Positions 1-7,903 of a stretch of 64,000 nucleotides of DNA are shown one piece after another; position 1 is the stretch's first letter; each line of letters opens with the position of its first letter. Location: positions 1-64,000 of the forward strand of contig JAZNSN010000004.1 in the NCBI GenBank assembly GCA_045591315.1. Reading direction: 5' to 3'. Below the pieces are notes generated by a model. The model was not told where the DNA came from. It saw only the letters and a program-made list of their open reading frames with translations, and did no database searches. The position numbers and the translations under genes are program-made. Source of the stretch: HGM04593 sp045591315. Lineage in GTDB: Bacteria; Bacteroidota; Bacteroidia; Bacteroidales; Bacteroidaceae.

Positions 1-2
1 GG

Positions 3-56
3 AGCATATTGGGAATGTTGTCGGGCGGCATGAAGGATTTATGCGTACAAAAATGA
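3..56 (+). CDS. possible C-terminal tail of a gene entering from the left
   Basis: An open frame runs in from the window edge and ends with TGA at 54-56, reading SILGMLSGGMKDLCVQK. A bidirectional hairpin at 104-137 follows, as expected between convergent genes, which is the main reason to consider it real. The opposite strand also has an open frame starting with ATG at 31-29 (MPPDNIPNML) that would leave the window, so the coding strand is not certain. Too short to identify. Confidence 0.2.
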   Translation, partial: SILGMLSGGMKDLCVQK

Positions 57-103
57 TATTTTTTCGAATTTGCAGGCAAAAACGGAAAAATCACCGAAAA
101 ACA

Positions 104-137
104 GAGACCGAGCCAAAATTACTTTTGACTCGGCCTC
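104..137. terminator. bidirectional hairpin terminator
   Basis: GAG-CCGAG-CAAAA pairs with TTTTG-CTCGG-CTC across a TTAC loop (13 pairs, two mismatches). T-runs follow on both strands (TTTTTTATTT on plus, GTTTTTCGG on minus). It closes the gyrA-TPR operon and probably a plus-strand gene arriving from the left. Confidence 0.75.
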
Positions 138-167
138 ATGTTTTTTATTTGGTGAACAAGCAACTGG

Positions 168-1457
168 TTACTCAACAGATTCCAGATTCTCCAGTTCGGC
201 AACCTTATCCATCATGTTAAGGTTGTAGTAGCAGTTCATAAGACCGTTGAACCAGAATTCCCTACGGTCGGGAGAGATTGAACGGAGTCTCTCATAGAGA
301 GGAAGAGCCTGGCTATAGATACCATTCAAGACCTCCTTGTCCTGTGCAAGCTTCTTTCTGTCATTAATCTTTGTAGAAGACTGTGCATTGCTGTACTCCT
401 GAGCCTTCAACAGATAGCAACGGCCCATATTGGCCAGTGCAGTCTCATAGTTTGGATCAGCGGCAAGAGTCTTTGTGTACCATTCCATTGCGACATCAAG
501 CAAATCCTTTGCATCTTCGTTCTCATACTTGCTCTGTGCAATGTACCCCTTCAGGAACAAGAACTGCGGATTCTGCGGGTCAGACGCAACAAGCTCGTCA
601 GCCAATGCATTCAACTTGTCATTGTCGTTCATGCTGTCATAGAACTGTATGAGCGCCTGGCTGTAATATTCATCATCCGGGAACTTTGCCAAACCTTCCT
701 TGCAGCGGTTTATCCATGTAGCTGTATCGCCAAGCTCCTTATACGCTACGGTCTTGTAGCGGAAAGCTGTCTGAGCGAATTTAGGATTAGTCAAGGCTAT
801 ATCCACATGAGGGTCAAGAACCATGTCATACTTCTGCATCTGCATACCGCAGAGTGCCATGTTCAGGCCGGCATTAGGTACATATATCGTGTCCTTCTGT
901 ATTACACCAGCCTTATACAATTTGTCCGAAGCATCAATAAACATCTTAAAAAGATGGAATGCCTTCTCATAGTCTTCTTTGCCATATACTGATGCACCGG
1001 CATTGTAGAACTGACCAAACTGTGTACCGTATGCCATTCTTATGTAATCGGCATACTGAGGGTCAACCTTGCCCTTCTCGTTAGGCATATTGTCATACTT
1101 GTCACACTCTGCCAATTCAAGGCCGAATTCATAAATGTAGTTATTGAGTTTATCCTCATCAAAAGGATTTCCCTCACTGCGCTTACGGTTCTCGTTATCT
1201 ATTACCGCCTTCTTTGCATTTGAGCTGACATACCACACATAGGCATTCTTGTTTACAAGCGGGTTTTCCAAAACAGGCTTTACAGCCCTTGCTGCAGCTT
1301 CCGGATCGGCCGCCGTGTTTTCCTCCGCATCTTCAACAACGCCCATAAGAGCCTTGATTTCTTTCTTCTGTTCTTTCAACTGCTCTTTTGTAAGTTCCTG
1401 ACCGAAAGCGAATGTTGCGGCAAGAACAAAAGCTAAAGATAATACTGACTTTTTCAT
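168..1457 (-). CDS. secreted TPR-repeat protein downstream of gyrA
   Basis: A 429-residue protein with an N-terminal signal peptide (MKKSVLSLAFVLAATFAFG, then QEL) and a mostly helical body. Tetratricopeptide-like units are visible in the second half, for example FLFLKGYIAQSKYE, AMEWYTKTLAADPNYETALANMGRCYLL and ALPLYERLRSISPDRREFWFNGLMNCYYNL. TPR proteins act as scaffolds for protein-protein contacts; this one should be exported, probably to the periplasm. It starts 27 bp after the gyrA stop and so looks co-transcribed, although nothing links its function to gyrase. Partner and exact role cannot be read from the sequence. Confidence 0.85.
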   Translation of the reverse strand: MKKSVLSLAFVLAATFAFGQELTKEQLKEQKKEIKALMGVVEDAEENTAADPEAAARAVKPVLENPLVNKNAYVWYVSSNAKKAVIDNENRKRSEGNPFDEDKLNNYIYEFGLELAECDKYDNMPNEKGKVDPQYADYIRMAYGTQFGQFYNAGASVYGKEDYEKAFHLFKMFIDASDKLYKAGVIQKDTIYVPNAGLNMALCGMQMQKYDMVLDPHVDIALTNPKFAQTAFRYKTVAYKELGDTATWINRCKEGLAKFPDDEYYSQALIQFYDSMNDNDKLNALADELVASDPQNPQFLFLKGYIAQSKYENEDAKDLLDVAMEWYTKTLAADPNYETALANMGRCYLLKAQEYSNAQSSTKINDRKKLAQDKEVLNGIYSQALPLYERLRSISPDRREFWFNGLMNCYYNLNMMDKVAELENLESVE

Positions 1458-1484
1458 ATTGATCTCGTTTTAAGTTGTTATGTT

Positions 1485-4010
1485 TTATTCTACTGTTGTA
1501 TTCTCTACAGGCTGCTCAGCACCCGGCTCCTGACCTTCAGACTCTACATCCGCCGGTATTTCCTCTTCACGGGTAACCTTACATACAGAACCTATGCAAT
1601 CGTTCTTCTTTCCGAGGTTTATGACACGGACACCCTGAGTTGCACGTCCTTGAACAGGAATCTGTTCTACAGATGTACGGATAGTAATTCCCGACTTGTT
1701 TATAATCATCAGGTCATTGTCGTTGTTGACATCCATTATAGCAACAAGATTACCTGTCTTTTCTGTTACCTGAAGTGTCTTGACACCTTTACAGCCACGG
1801 CTTACGGTCGGATAGTCACCGGTTGCCGAACGCTTGCCGTAACCCTGTTCCGAAAGAACAAGAAGGCTATGTTCCGCATCATCGTTCTTTGGAAGCACAA
1901 CCATGCCTACAACCTCGTCATCCTCGGCTATGTCCATACCCTTGACACCTGTTGCAGTACGGCCCATGGCACGTACGGTGCTTTCGTTGAAGCGGACAGC
2001 CTTGCCGCCACGGTTAGCCAGGATTATATCGCTTTCACCATCGGTAAGAGCTACTGATATAACCTTGTCATCTTCGCGTATTGTTATGGCAATGATACCG
2101 TTTGTACGTGGACGTGAATACTGTTCGAGACTCGTCTTCTTTATGATACCGTTCTTTGTACAGAATACTATATTGTGGCTTTCAATGAAGTTCTTGTCGG
2201 CAAGAGTCTTCACACGAACGAATGCATTAACAGCATCATCAGCATCGATATTGAGCATATTCTGTATTGCGCGTCCCTTAGAGTTCTTGTTTCCTTCGGG
2301 TATCTCATACACCTTTAGCCAATAGCACTTTCCTCTCTGCGTGAAGAATAGCATTGTATTGTGCATAGTGGCTGTATAGATATATTCAATGAAGTCGCTG
2401 TCACGTGTGTCGCTACCTCTTGAGCCCACACCGCCTCTGTTCTGGCTACGGTATTCCGTAAGCGGAGTACGCTTGATGTAACACATGTGCGAGATTGTAA
2501 TTACCATCTCGTCATCGGCATAGAAATCCTCAGGGTTGAAGTCGCTCGATGCGCTGTAGTCAATCTTGCAACGGCGCTCGTCACCATACTTCTCCTTTAT
2601 CTCGTACAACTCATCCTTGATAACCTTCTTGCAGAGTTCCTCGTCGGTAAGAATTGCATTATAGTACTCAATCTTACGCATAAGTTCCTCGTATTCGGCA
2701 TGGAGCTTGTCCTGCTGAATGCCTGTGAGCTGTGCCAGACGCATCTCTACAATTGCAGCAGCCTGAACCTCAGAGAGTGTGAAACGCTCCATAAGTGCAG
2801 CTCTTGCATCAGCAGGAGACTTTGCGGCCTTTATCAGGCGCACAACCTCGTCGATGTTGTCCGAAGCAATTATCAAGCCCTCTACAATGTGCGCACGCTC
2901 TTCGGCCTTACGCAATTCATACTTAGTACGACGGATAACAACCTCATGGCGGTGTTCCACGAAGCAGCCTATGCACTCCTTCAATGAGAGAAGCTTCGGA
3001 CGGCCGCCTACAAGAGCAATGCAGTTCACACTGAACGATGTCTGCAAAGAACTCATCTTGTACAGCTTGTTCAGTATAACGTTGGCATTGGCATCACGCT
3101 TGATATCGATAACGATACGCATACCCGACTGGTCCGACTCGTCGTTGATGTTTGATATACCCTCAATTTTCTTTTCATTTACCATTGAGGCTATGTCCTT
3201 GATAAGCTCTTCCTTGTTTACATTATATGGAATTGCCGTAACCACAATCTTGTCGTGTGTTCCGGACTCTATTTCTGCTACCGCGCGCATAATGACACGT
3301 CCACGGCCGGTCTCGTATGCCTCGCGTACGCCATTCAAGCCAAAAATATCGCATCCGGTCGGAAAATCGGGAGCCTTTACATACTCCATAAGACCGTCCG
3401 TGTCGATGTCCGGATTATCGATATATGCTACACAAGCATCGAGCACCTCGCTGAGGTTATGTGTCGGGATATTTGTTGCCATACCTACTGCAATACCCGA
3501 TGAACCGTTCACCAGCAGGTTCGGAATGCGTGTCGGCATTACCGTAGGCTCAACGAACTCATCGTTATAGTTAGGCTGGAAATCAACAGTCTCCTTGTAA
3601 AGGTCCTGAGCCATGTCTTCTCCTATCTTGTGCAGACGCGCTTCGGTATAACGCATCGCAGCCGGAGAGTCACCGTCGATAGAACCGAAGTTACCTTGAC
3701 CGTCGATGAGCGGATAGCGCATAACCCAGTCCTGAGCCATACGTACCAACGCACCATACACCGAAGAGTCACCGTGGGGGTGATACTTACCAAGTACGTC
3801 ACCGACTGTACGTGCCGATTTCTTGTATGGCTTGTCCGAAGTGTTTCCGAGCTCCATCATACCGTAGAGGATACGGCGATGAACTGGTTTCAATCCATCC
3901 CGGACATCAGGCAGAGCTCGCGCCACAATTACTGACATTGAGTAGTCAATATACGAAGAACGCATCTCTTCCTCGACATTGACTTTAATAATTCTGTCGT
4001 TCTCAATCAT
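1485..4010 (-). CDS. gyrA: DNA gyrase subunit A
   Basis: Cleaves and rejoins DNA in the A2B2 gyrase that introduces negative supercoils. 841 residues, close to the family norm. The N-terminal breakage-reunion domain begins at SSYIDYSMSVIVARALPDVR, and the catalytic tyrosine is Y121 in AAMRYTE. The quinolone region reads HPHGDSSVYGALVRM: S82 corresponds to E. coli Ser83 (wild-type-like) and G86 replaces E. coli Asp87. The C-terminal wheel follows, with a GyrA-box-like QNRGGVG near residue 530 in place of the QRRGG consensus. The tail is acidic (EEEIPADVESEGQEPGAEQ). The choice between gyrase and ParC rests on the box motif and the full-length C-terminal domain. Transcribed with the downstream TPR gene. 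Confidence 0.97.
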   Translation of the reverse strand: MIENDRIIKVNVEEEMRSSYIDYSMSVIVARALPDVRDGLKPVHRRILYGMMELGNTSDKPYKKSARTVGDVLGKYHPHGDSSVYGALVRMAQDWVMRYPLIDGQGNFGSIDGDSPAAMRYTEARLHKIGEDMAQDLYKETVDFQPNYNDEFVEPTVMPTRIPNLLVNGSSGIAVGMATNIPTHNLSEVLDACVAYIDNPDIDTDGLMEYVKAPDFPTGCDIFGLNGVREAYETGRGRVIMRAVAEIESGTHDKIVVTAIPYNVNKEELIKDIASMVNEKKIEGISNINDESDQSGMRIVIDIKRDANANVILNKLYKMSSLQTSFSVNCIALVGGRPKLLSLKECIGCFVEHRHEVVIRRTKYELRKAEERAHIVEGLIIASDNIDEVVRLIKAAKSPADARAALMERFTLSEVQAAAIVEMRLAQLTGIQQDKLHAEYEELMRKIEYYNAILTDEELCKKVIKDELYEIKEKYGDERRCKIDYSASSDFNPEDFYADDEMVITISHMCYIKRTPLTEYRSQNRGGVGSRGSDTRDSDFIEYIYTATMHNTMLFFTQRGKCYWLKVYEIPEGNKNSKGRAIQNMLNIDADDAVNAFVRVKTLADKNFIESHNIVFCTKNGIIKKTSLEQYSRPRTNGIIAITIREDDKVISVALTDGESDIILANRGGKAVRFNESTVRAMGRTATGVKGMDIAEDDEVVGMVVLPKNDDAEHSLLVLSEQGYGKRSATGDYPTVSRGCKGVKTLQVTEKTGNLVAIMDVNNDNDLMIINKSGITIRTSVEQIPVQGRATQGVRVINLGKKNDCIGSVCKVTREEEIPADVESEGQEPGAEQPVENTTVE

Positions 4011-4134
4011 TTGAAAAAATATAATTTAAAAGTTATTGCCGTGTATTTATACCTTATATAATATATACACTGCTAAATTACTCAAAAATTACCTAACCGG
4101 CAAGAATTTTAAATATTATTAAGCCCTCAAAGCG

Positions 4135-4181
4135 CTTTAAACCGCCTTTTAAGGCAAAAAGCCCTAAAAAACGGTTTAAAG
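4135..4181 (-). terminator. large inverted repeat after the lysozyme-like gene
   Basis: CTTTAAACCG (4135-4144) is complementary to CGGTTTAAAG (4172-4181). Between them are the palindrome CCTTTTAAGG and a GGC-AAAAA-GCC hairpin. It begins 6 bp past the stop of the minus-strand gene, so a terminator or 3'-end structure is likely, although no clean T-run follows. Confidence 0.45.
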
Positions 4182-4186
4182 GGCCT

Positions 4187-4594
4187 TTAACGCGATGCCA
4201 GCTCCCAACCTTTTTTAACACTTTCGACATCGGCAGGGACACCATTCTCCATTTGCGACATTGCCGCGACAATCGAGCACATCTGCTCCATATTACCGGT
4301 ATCTGGTTCCGCATCAGAGGAGAGACCGCATTTCTGCGAGACGAAACGTATATAAGCATCAGTGTCGTTCTCTACTGGAGGTGCCCAACGGCTTATCCAG
4401 CCGGCAAGTGTTTTTAAGCCATGCTTCTTACGGTAGTTACGCAAAGTAATGAATGCAGCACGGTATCCCCATGCAATATCGCTGAAACAGAAGAACTCCT
4501 TGTCACTCTGCCGTTCTGCAAGACCTTTCCACATGGTCCTGTTCCGCCGTATGTTCAACGGATTGTTATTTCTTAAACCTCGTGAGACTTTCAT
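4187..4594 (-). CDS. structural protein P5 / phage-lysozyme-like small protein
   Basis: 135 residues from the MKVSRGLRNNNPLNIRR start. The motifs RGLRNNNPLNIRRN, the aromatic-rich FFCFSDIAWGYRAAFITLRNY and GWISRWAPPVENDTDAYI are those of the family annotated as structural protein P5, a phage-like peptidoglycan-acting protein common in Bacteroidota chromosomes and prophages. That assignment is from memory of the family. No signal peptide is visible. An in-frame ATG eight codons earlier lies inside the -7 promoter element at 4604-4611, so the later start is preferred; the transcript would then be almost leaderless. No other phage genes surround it, so it looks like a resident single gene. Confidence 0.75.
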   Translation of the reverse strand: MKVSRGLRNNNPLNIRRNRTMWKGLAERQSDKEFFCFSDIAWGYRAAFITLRNYRKKHGLKTLAGWISRWAPPVENDTDAYIRFVSQKCGLSSDAEPDTGNMEQMCSIVAAMSQMENGVPADVESVKKGWELASR

Positions 4595-4603
4595 TTTTTT
4601 CAG

Positions 4604-4633
4604 CAAAAATAAAATCAATGAAAAAAATCCAAA
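4604..4633 (-). promoter_or_regulatory. promoter of the lysozyme-like gene
   Basis: Minus-strand TTTG (4633-4630), 18-nt spacer and TATTTTTG (4611-4604) match the Bacteroidota vegetative consensus. The expected start site falls only 2-4 nt before the ATG at 4594. Confidence 0.65.
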
Positions 4634-4702
4634 TATTGTATTGCTATTTATTCAGTTCTCAGTTTGCTGCCCGATGATGCACCGCCTATCAAATAAATTC
4701 GC

Positions 4703-4710
4703 TATCTTCG
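4703..4710 (+). promoter_or_regulatory. trmD promoter, -7 element TATCTTCG
   Basis: TATCTTCGCAG stands about 60 bp before trmD. The same nonamer TATCTTCGC precedes several other genes in this window. A matching -33 TTTG at the usual distance is not obvious. Confidence 0.55.
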
Positions 4711-4768
4711 CAGAAGATAAAGAAAACCATTTTTGAGTTGAAACCCTATTTACAAAAATATATTTACT

Positions 4769-5443
4769 ATGCGTGTTGACATAATTACGACCTTCCCTGA
4801 GATGATGGAGAGTTTTTTCAACTCTTCAATAATGGGCCGTGCACAGCGAAACGGATATGCCGAAATTTGTTTACATAATTTACGGGATTATACAAATGAC
4901 AAACACAGAAAGACCGACGATTACCCGTTTGGCGGATGCGCAGGTCTGGTCATGAAAATTGAGCCTATTGACAACTGTATAAAGCATCTTAAATCGCAAA
5001 GAGAGTACGACGAAGTCATTTATACCACTCCAGACGGAAAGGTTTTTGACCAGCCAATGGCAAATTCACTCTCAATGAAGCAGAATCTTATCTTTTTGTG
5101 TGGACATTACAAAGGAATCGACCACAGAATTCGCGAACACTTGATTACCAAAGAAATAAGTATTGGAGACTACGTTTTGACTGGTGGCGAATTGGCGGTA
5201 GAAGTAATTTGCGACGCAGTCATTCGCCTAATTCCGGGCGTAATTTCGGACGAAACATCAGCACTGAGCGACTCTTTTCAGGACAATCTGCTTGCACCGC
5301 CGGTATATACCAGGCCTGCAGAGTACAACGGGTGGAAAGTGCCCGACATTTTATTATCCGGACATGAAGCAAAGATACGTCAATGGGAATTTGAGCAGTC
5401 GCTTGAACGCACCAAACGCCTACGCCCCGACTTGCTTAGATAA
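4769..5443 (+). CDS. trmD: tRNA (guanine-N1-)-methyltransferase
   Basis: Methylates G37 next to the anticodon of tRNAs reading CNN-type codons, using S-adenosylmethionine, and prevents frameshifting. 224 residues, near the bacterial norm. The start MRVDIITTFPEMM is typical. The trefoil-knot cofactor site is visible as LCGHYKGIDHRI and EISIGDYVLTGGELAVE, and the catalytic-aspartate region as LSDSFQDNLL before PPVYTRPAEYNGWKVPDILLSG. The loop usually GGGxGM reads GGCAGLVMKIEP here. Monocistronic, convergent with pyrD, and ended by the strong hairpin at 5496. Confidence 0.96.
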   Translation: MRVDIITTFPEMMESFFNSSIMGRAQRNGYAEICLHNLRDYTNDKHRKTDDYPFGGCAGLVMKIEPIDNCIKHLKSQREYDEVIYTTPDGKVFDQPMANSLSMKQNLIFLCGHYKGIDHRIREHLITKEISIGDYVLTGGELAVEVICDAVIRLIPGVISDETSALSDSFQDNLLAPPVYTRPAEYNGWKVPDILLSGHEAKIRQWEFEQSLERTKRLRPDLLR

Positions 5444-5495
5444 ATAAACAATCATTACATGTTACATTTGTATATACAAAAGTAAACACATAAAA

Positions 5496-5531
5496 GAAGA
5501 GGCTTCGTTCATTAAAGAACGAAGCCTCTTC
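5496..5531. terminator. bidirectional terminator between trmD and pyrD
   Basis: GAAGAGGCTTCGTTC, loop ATTAAA, and its perfect 15-nt complement. It sits between the convergent trmD and pyrD stops. Confidence 0.9.
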
Positions 5532-5555
5532 CAATATACAAAAAAACAATGATTT

Positions 5556-6467
5556 TTACACCTCTAGAGCACCTATTAGCTCTTCGACAGAATTCATTTT
5601 GTGACGCACAAGATAATCTTCAATATAATCAACTATCTCACCGGTAACCGCCGGATTCATAAAATTAGCCGTACCGACCTCTATGGCCGAAGCTCCGGCA
5701 AGCAAGAACTCTATAGCATCGGCACCTGTTGTAATTCCGCCTATACCTACTACCGGTATCTTGACAGCCTTAGCAACCTGCCAAACCATACGCAATGCTA
5801 TCGGCTTTACAGCCGGTCCGCTCATGCCTCCAGTAACGGTTGACAGAACCGGACGGCGTTTTTCCGAATCAATAGCCATTCCCAACAAAGTGTTTATCAA
5901 CGAAACACTGTCGGCACCAGCTCCCTCAACAGCACGTGCAATCTCCGTTATATCGGTGACATTAGGAGAGAGCTTGACTATCAGAGTCTTCGGATATGCC
6001 CTACGCACCGCTTCTACAACCTCGGCAGCAGACGCAGCCTGAACACCGAAGGCCATTCCGCCCTGTTTTACATTAGGACAAGAAATATTCAACTCTATCG
6101 CAGGTATCCCATCAAGAGCCGCAACCTTTTCGGCACATGCCACATAATCCTCAATGCACGCTCCCGAAACATTTACAATCACATTCGTGTCAAGCCCCTT
6201 CAGCTGCGGATATATATTCTGCGCAAAGTAATCGACGCCTTTGTTCTGCAAACCCACTGCATTAAGCATTCCCATAGGAGTTTCGGCACTGCGCGGATAT
6301 GCATTTCCTTCACGGTGGTTAAGAGTCGTTCCTTTTACAATGAAACCTCCCAACTTGTTCAAGTCAACAAAATCGGCGAACTCAAGACCATAACCGAAAG
6401 TTCCCGATGCGGTAAGAACAGGATTCTTCAGTTCAAGACCGCCTATTTTTACATCTGTCTTTACCAT
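5556..6467 (-). CDS. pyrD: dihydroorotate dehydrogenase, class 1B catalytic subunit
   Basis: Oxidises dihydroorotate to orotate in pyrimidine synthesis; the FMN-containing catalytic subunit of the PyrD2-PyrK2 enzyme, in the cytoplasm. 303 residues. Seen: LKNPVLTASGTFGYG at the N-terminus, the substrate region PMGMLNAVGLQNKGV, the catalytic cysteine C130 in NISCPN (cysteine rather than serine marks class 1), and the FMN phosphate site GIGGITTGADAIEFLLAGASAIEVGTA. The gene overlaps the end of pyrK by 7 bp, a usual sign of translational coupling and consistent with a fixed complex. Confidence 0.96.
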   Translation of the reverse strand: MVKTDVKIGGLELKNPVLTASGTFGYGLEFADFVDLNKLGGFIVKGTTLNHREGNAYPRSAETPMGMLNAVGLQNKGVDYFAQNIYPQLKGLDTNVIVNVSGACIEDYVACAEKVAALDGIPAIELNISCPNVKQGGMAFGVQAASAAEVVEAVRRAYPKTLIVKLSPNVTDITEIARAVEGAGADSVSLINTLLGMAIDSEKRRPVLSTVTGGMSGPAVKPIALRMVWQVAKAVKIPVVGIGGITTGADAIEFLLAGASAIEVGTANFMNPAVTGEIVDYIEDYLVRHKMNSVEELIGALEV

Positions 6468-7228
6468 TTTAGTTCATCTATTGAAAATACCGGACCATCT
6501 GTACAAACACACCTGTGCCCCTCCTTTGTATCTTCTACGCAGCAGAGACATGCACCTAAGCCACATGCCATCCTGTTCTCAAGAGAAACCTCGCAGGCAA
6601 TGCCCTTCTCGCGTGCATAACGGGCAACAGAAAGCATCATCGGCTTCGGACCGCACGTGAATATATAGTCAAACTCTTCGGCCAAAAGAGAGTGGTTGGT
6701 CACATAACCCTTTTCGCCCAACGAGCCGTCCTCTGTCGTGTACTCAACACGGCCTAAAGCCTCGTATGCATCGCGACGGTACAAATCCTTTGCAGAACGC
6801 GCACCTATCAATATGGTGAAGTCACAGCCACGGGCCCTTAGCTCTTGTGCCAAATAGTACAAAGGAGCAGAACCGACACCTCCTCCTACAAGCAGATATC
6901 TCTTTCCGGCCGTTTCGGGCAAGGTAAAGCCATTGCCGAGCGGCATAAGCACATTCACCTTATCACCGATACCAAGCGAACCTAGCCAACGTGTCCCGTC
7001 ACCTACAATCTGCACCAGGAAACCAATCTCATTCCTTGCCGCATCAAAGCTATGTACCGAAATCGGACGGCGCAACATTACCGTCGGAGTACTATCGACA
7101 CGCAACTCGGCAAACTGGCCCGGCTTTGTCTCCGGAAGAGGATTATCGCAACCCATAACCAACAAAACGCAGTTGGCATTTACATGCTGCACCTCTTTTA
7201 TTATCAAATCGACAAGAACCTTTTTCAT
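6461..7228 (-). CDS. pyrK: dihydroorotate dehydrogenase electron-transfer subunit
   Basis: FAD and 2Fe-2S subunit that passes electrons from PyrD to NAD+. 255 residues from MKKVLVDLIIKEV. A longer frame begins at 7294, but the promoter at 7268-7299 lies inside it, so the internal ATG is used. FAD site RRPISVHS, nucleotide-binding LLVGGGVGSAPLYYLA and CGPKPMM are visible. The C-terminal cluster motif reads ACGLGACLCCVEDT...CVCTDGP, giving C-x4-C-x2-C and a fourth cysteine about 10 residues on. First gene of the pyrK-pyrD unit. Confidence 0.94.
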   Translation of the reverse strand: MKKVLVDLIIKEVQHVNANCVLLVMGCDNPLPETKPGQFAELRVDSTPTVMLRRPISVHSFDAARNEIGFLVQIVGDGTRWLGSLGIGDKVNVLMPLGNGFTLPETAGKRYLLVGGGVGSAPLYYLAQELRARGCDFTILIGARSAKDLYRRDAYEALGRVEYTTEDGSLGEKGYVTNHSLLAEEFDYIFTCGPKPMMLSVARYAREKGIACEVSLENRMACGLGACLCCVEDTKEGHRCVCTDGPVFSIDELKW

Positions 7229-7267
7229 AATAATCTGTTCTATAATGATTATTTCATTCAATTTTTG

Positions 7268-7299
7268 CGAAGATAGCACAATTTTGCTCCACATGCAAA
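7268..7299 (-). promoter_or_regulatory. pyrK-pyrD promoter
   Basis: Minus-strand TTTG (7299-7296), 20-nt spacer and TATCTTCG (7275-7268) followed by CA. Leader of about 35 nt to the pyrK ATG at 7228. Confidence 0.75.
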
Positions 7300-7318
7300 A
7301 AGAGAACAGACAAATCCT

Positions 7319-7822
7319 TTACTGTTTTTCGGGCAAGAGAGTCTCGTATGTGCCGTCGGTATAAAATATCCGCACCTCCTTGATTCTACGCTGCACGGAC
7401 TGCTGGGGCTGCAACTGACGGCCCTGCGCGTTTTTACGCTGGACTCTGGACTGGGTTTGTCTGGAAGGCTGAACCTGGAAAACCGGCTGTGATTGCTCAG
7501 TCAGCTTTTCTGAAGCCAACTCCATAACCGAATCCACAATCTCAACATGCGGCTTAGAGATTTTCTCATCAGAAAACAGTGTGTTTTGAATAATCTCAGA
7601 CTTATCATTTACAGGCTCTTCACCAGTTCCTGTCATAAGCCACTTCATATCAATTCCGGGAAAAGCGTCGTAAATCTTAAGCATGACTTCAAGACTCGGT
7701 TTATTTCTTCCGCTCAAAATGTGGGATACAGAAGCACGCTGTATTCCTGTTCTGTCGGCAAACTGCGAGGGAGACAATTCATAGCATTTCATCAGCAGTT
7801 CAATTCTGTCACGTTCGTTCAT
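7319..7822 (-). CDS. XRE-family helix-turn-helix regulator
   Basis: 167 residues from MNERDRIELLMKCY. Residues 1-65 form a Cro/CI-type DNA-binding domain: LSPSQFADRTGIQRASVSHILSGR is the helix-turn-helix, followed by NKPSLEVMLKIYDAFPGIDMKWLMTG. A Gln-rich, probably disordered linker follows (QVQPSRQTQSRVQRKNAQG, LQPQQSVQ), then a short conserved-looking tail VRIFYTDGTYETLLPE. The longer frame to 7870 covers the palindrome and is rejected. The start region carries a perfect palindrome at 7853-7870 beside its own -7 element, so autoregulation is a reasonable inference. Target genes are unknown. Confidence 0.85.
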   Translation of the reverse strand: MNERDRIELLMKCYELSPSQFADRTGIQRASVSHILSGRNKPSLEVMLKIYDAFPGIDMKWLMTGTGEEPVNDKSEIIQNTLFSDEKISKPHVEIVDSVMELASEKLTEQSQPVFQVQPSRQTQSRVQRKNAQGRQLQPQQSVQRRIKEVRIFYTDGTYETLLPEKQ

Positions 7823-7852
7823 GATTTTATGCAGTTTTTGCAATTTACAAAT

Positions 7853-7870
7853 GTGCTTACAATTAAGCAC
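7853..7870. promoter_or_regulatory. operator-like palindrome at the XRE promoter
   Basis: GTGCTTA, spacer CAAT, TAAGCAC: perfect 7-bp arms. It starts 2 bp downstream of the minus-strand -7 element (7880-7873), so a bound protein would cover the transcription start. The adjacent regulator is the obvious candidate to bind it (inference). Confidence 0.6.
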
Positions 7871-7872
7871 CG

Positions 7873-7903
7873 CTAATATACAACAAAAATCTCATACAAC
7901 AAA
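7873..7903 (-). promoter_or_regulatory. XRE gene promoter
   Basis: Minus-strand TTTG (7903-7900), exactly 19 nt, TATATTAG (7880-7873). The -7 element differs from TAnnTTTG at one position. Leader of about 45 nt before the ATG at 7822, containing the palindrome. Confidence 0.55.

Noticed and set aside
2779..3570. 263-codon plus-strand frame across gyrA
   Set aside because: Antisense shadow of gyrA; no recognisable protein features.
4093..4359. 88-codon minus-strand frame
   Set aside because: Mostly inside the lysozyme-like gene in another frame, and its tail is the inverted repeat at 4135-4181.
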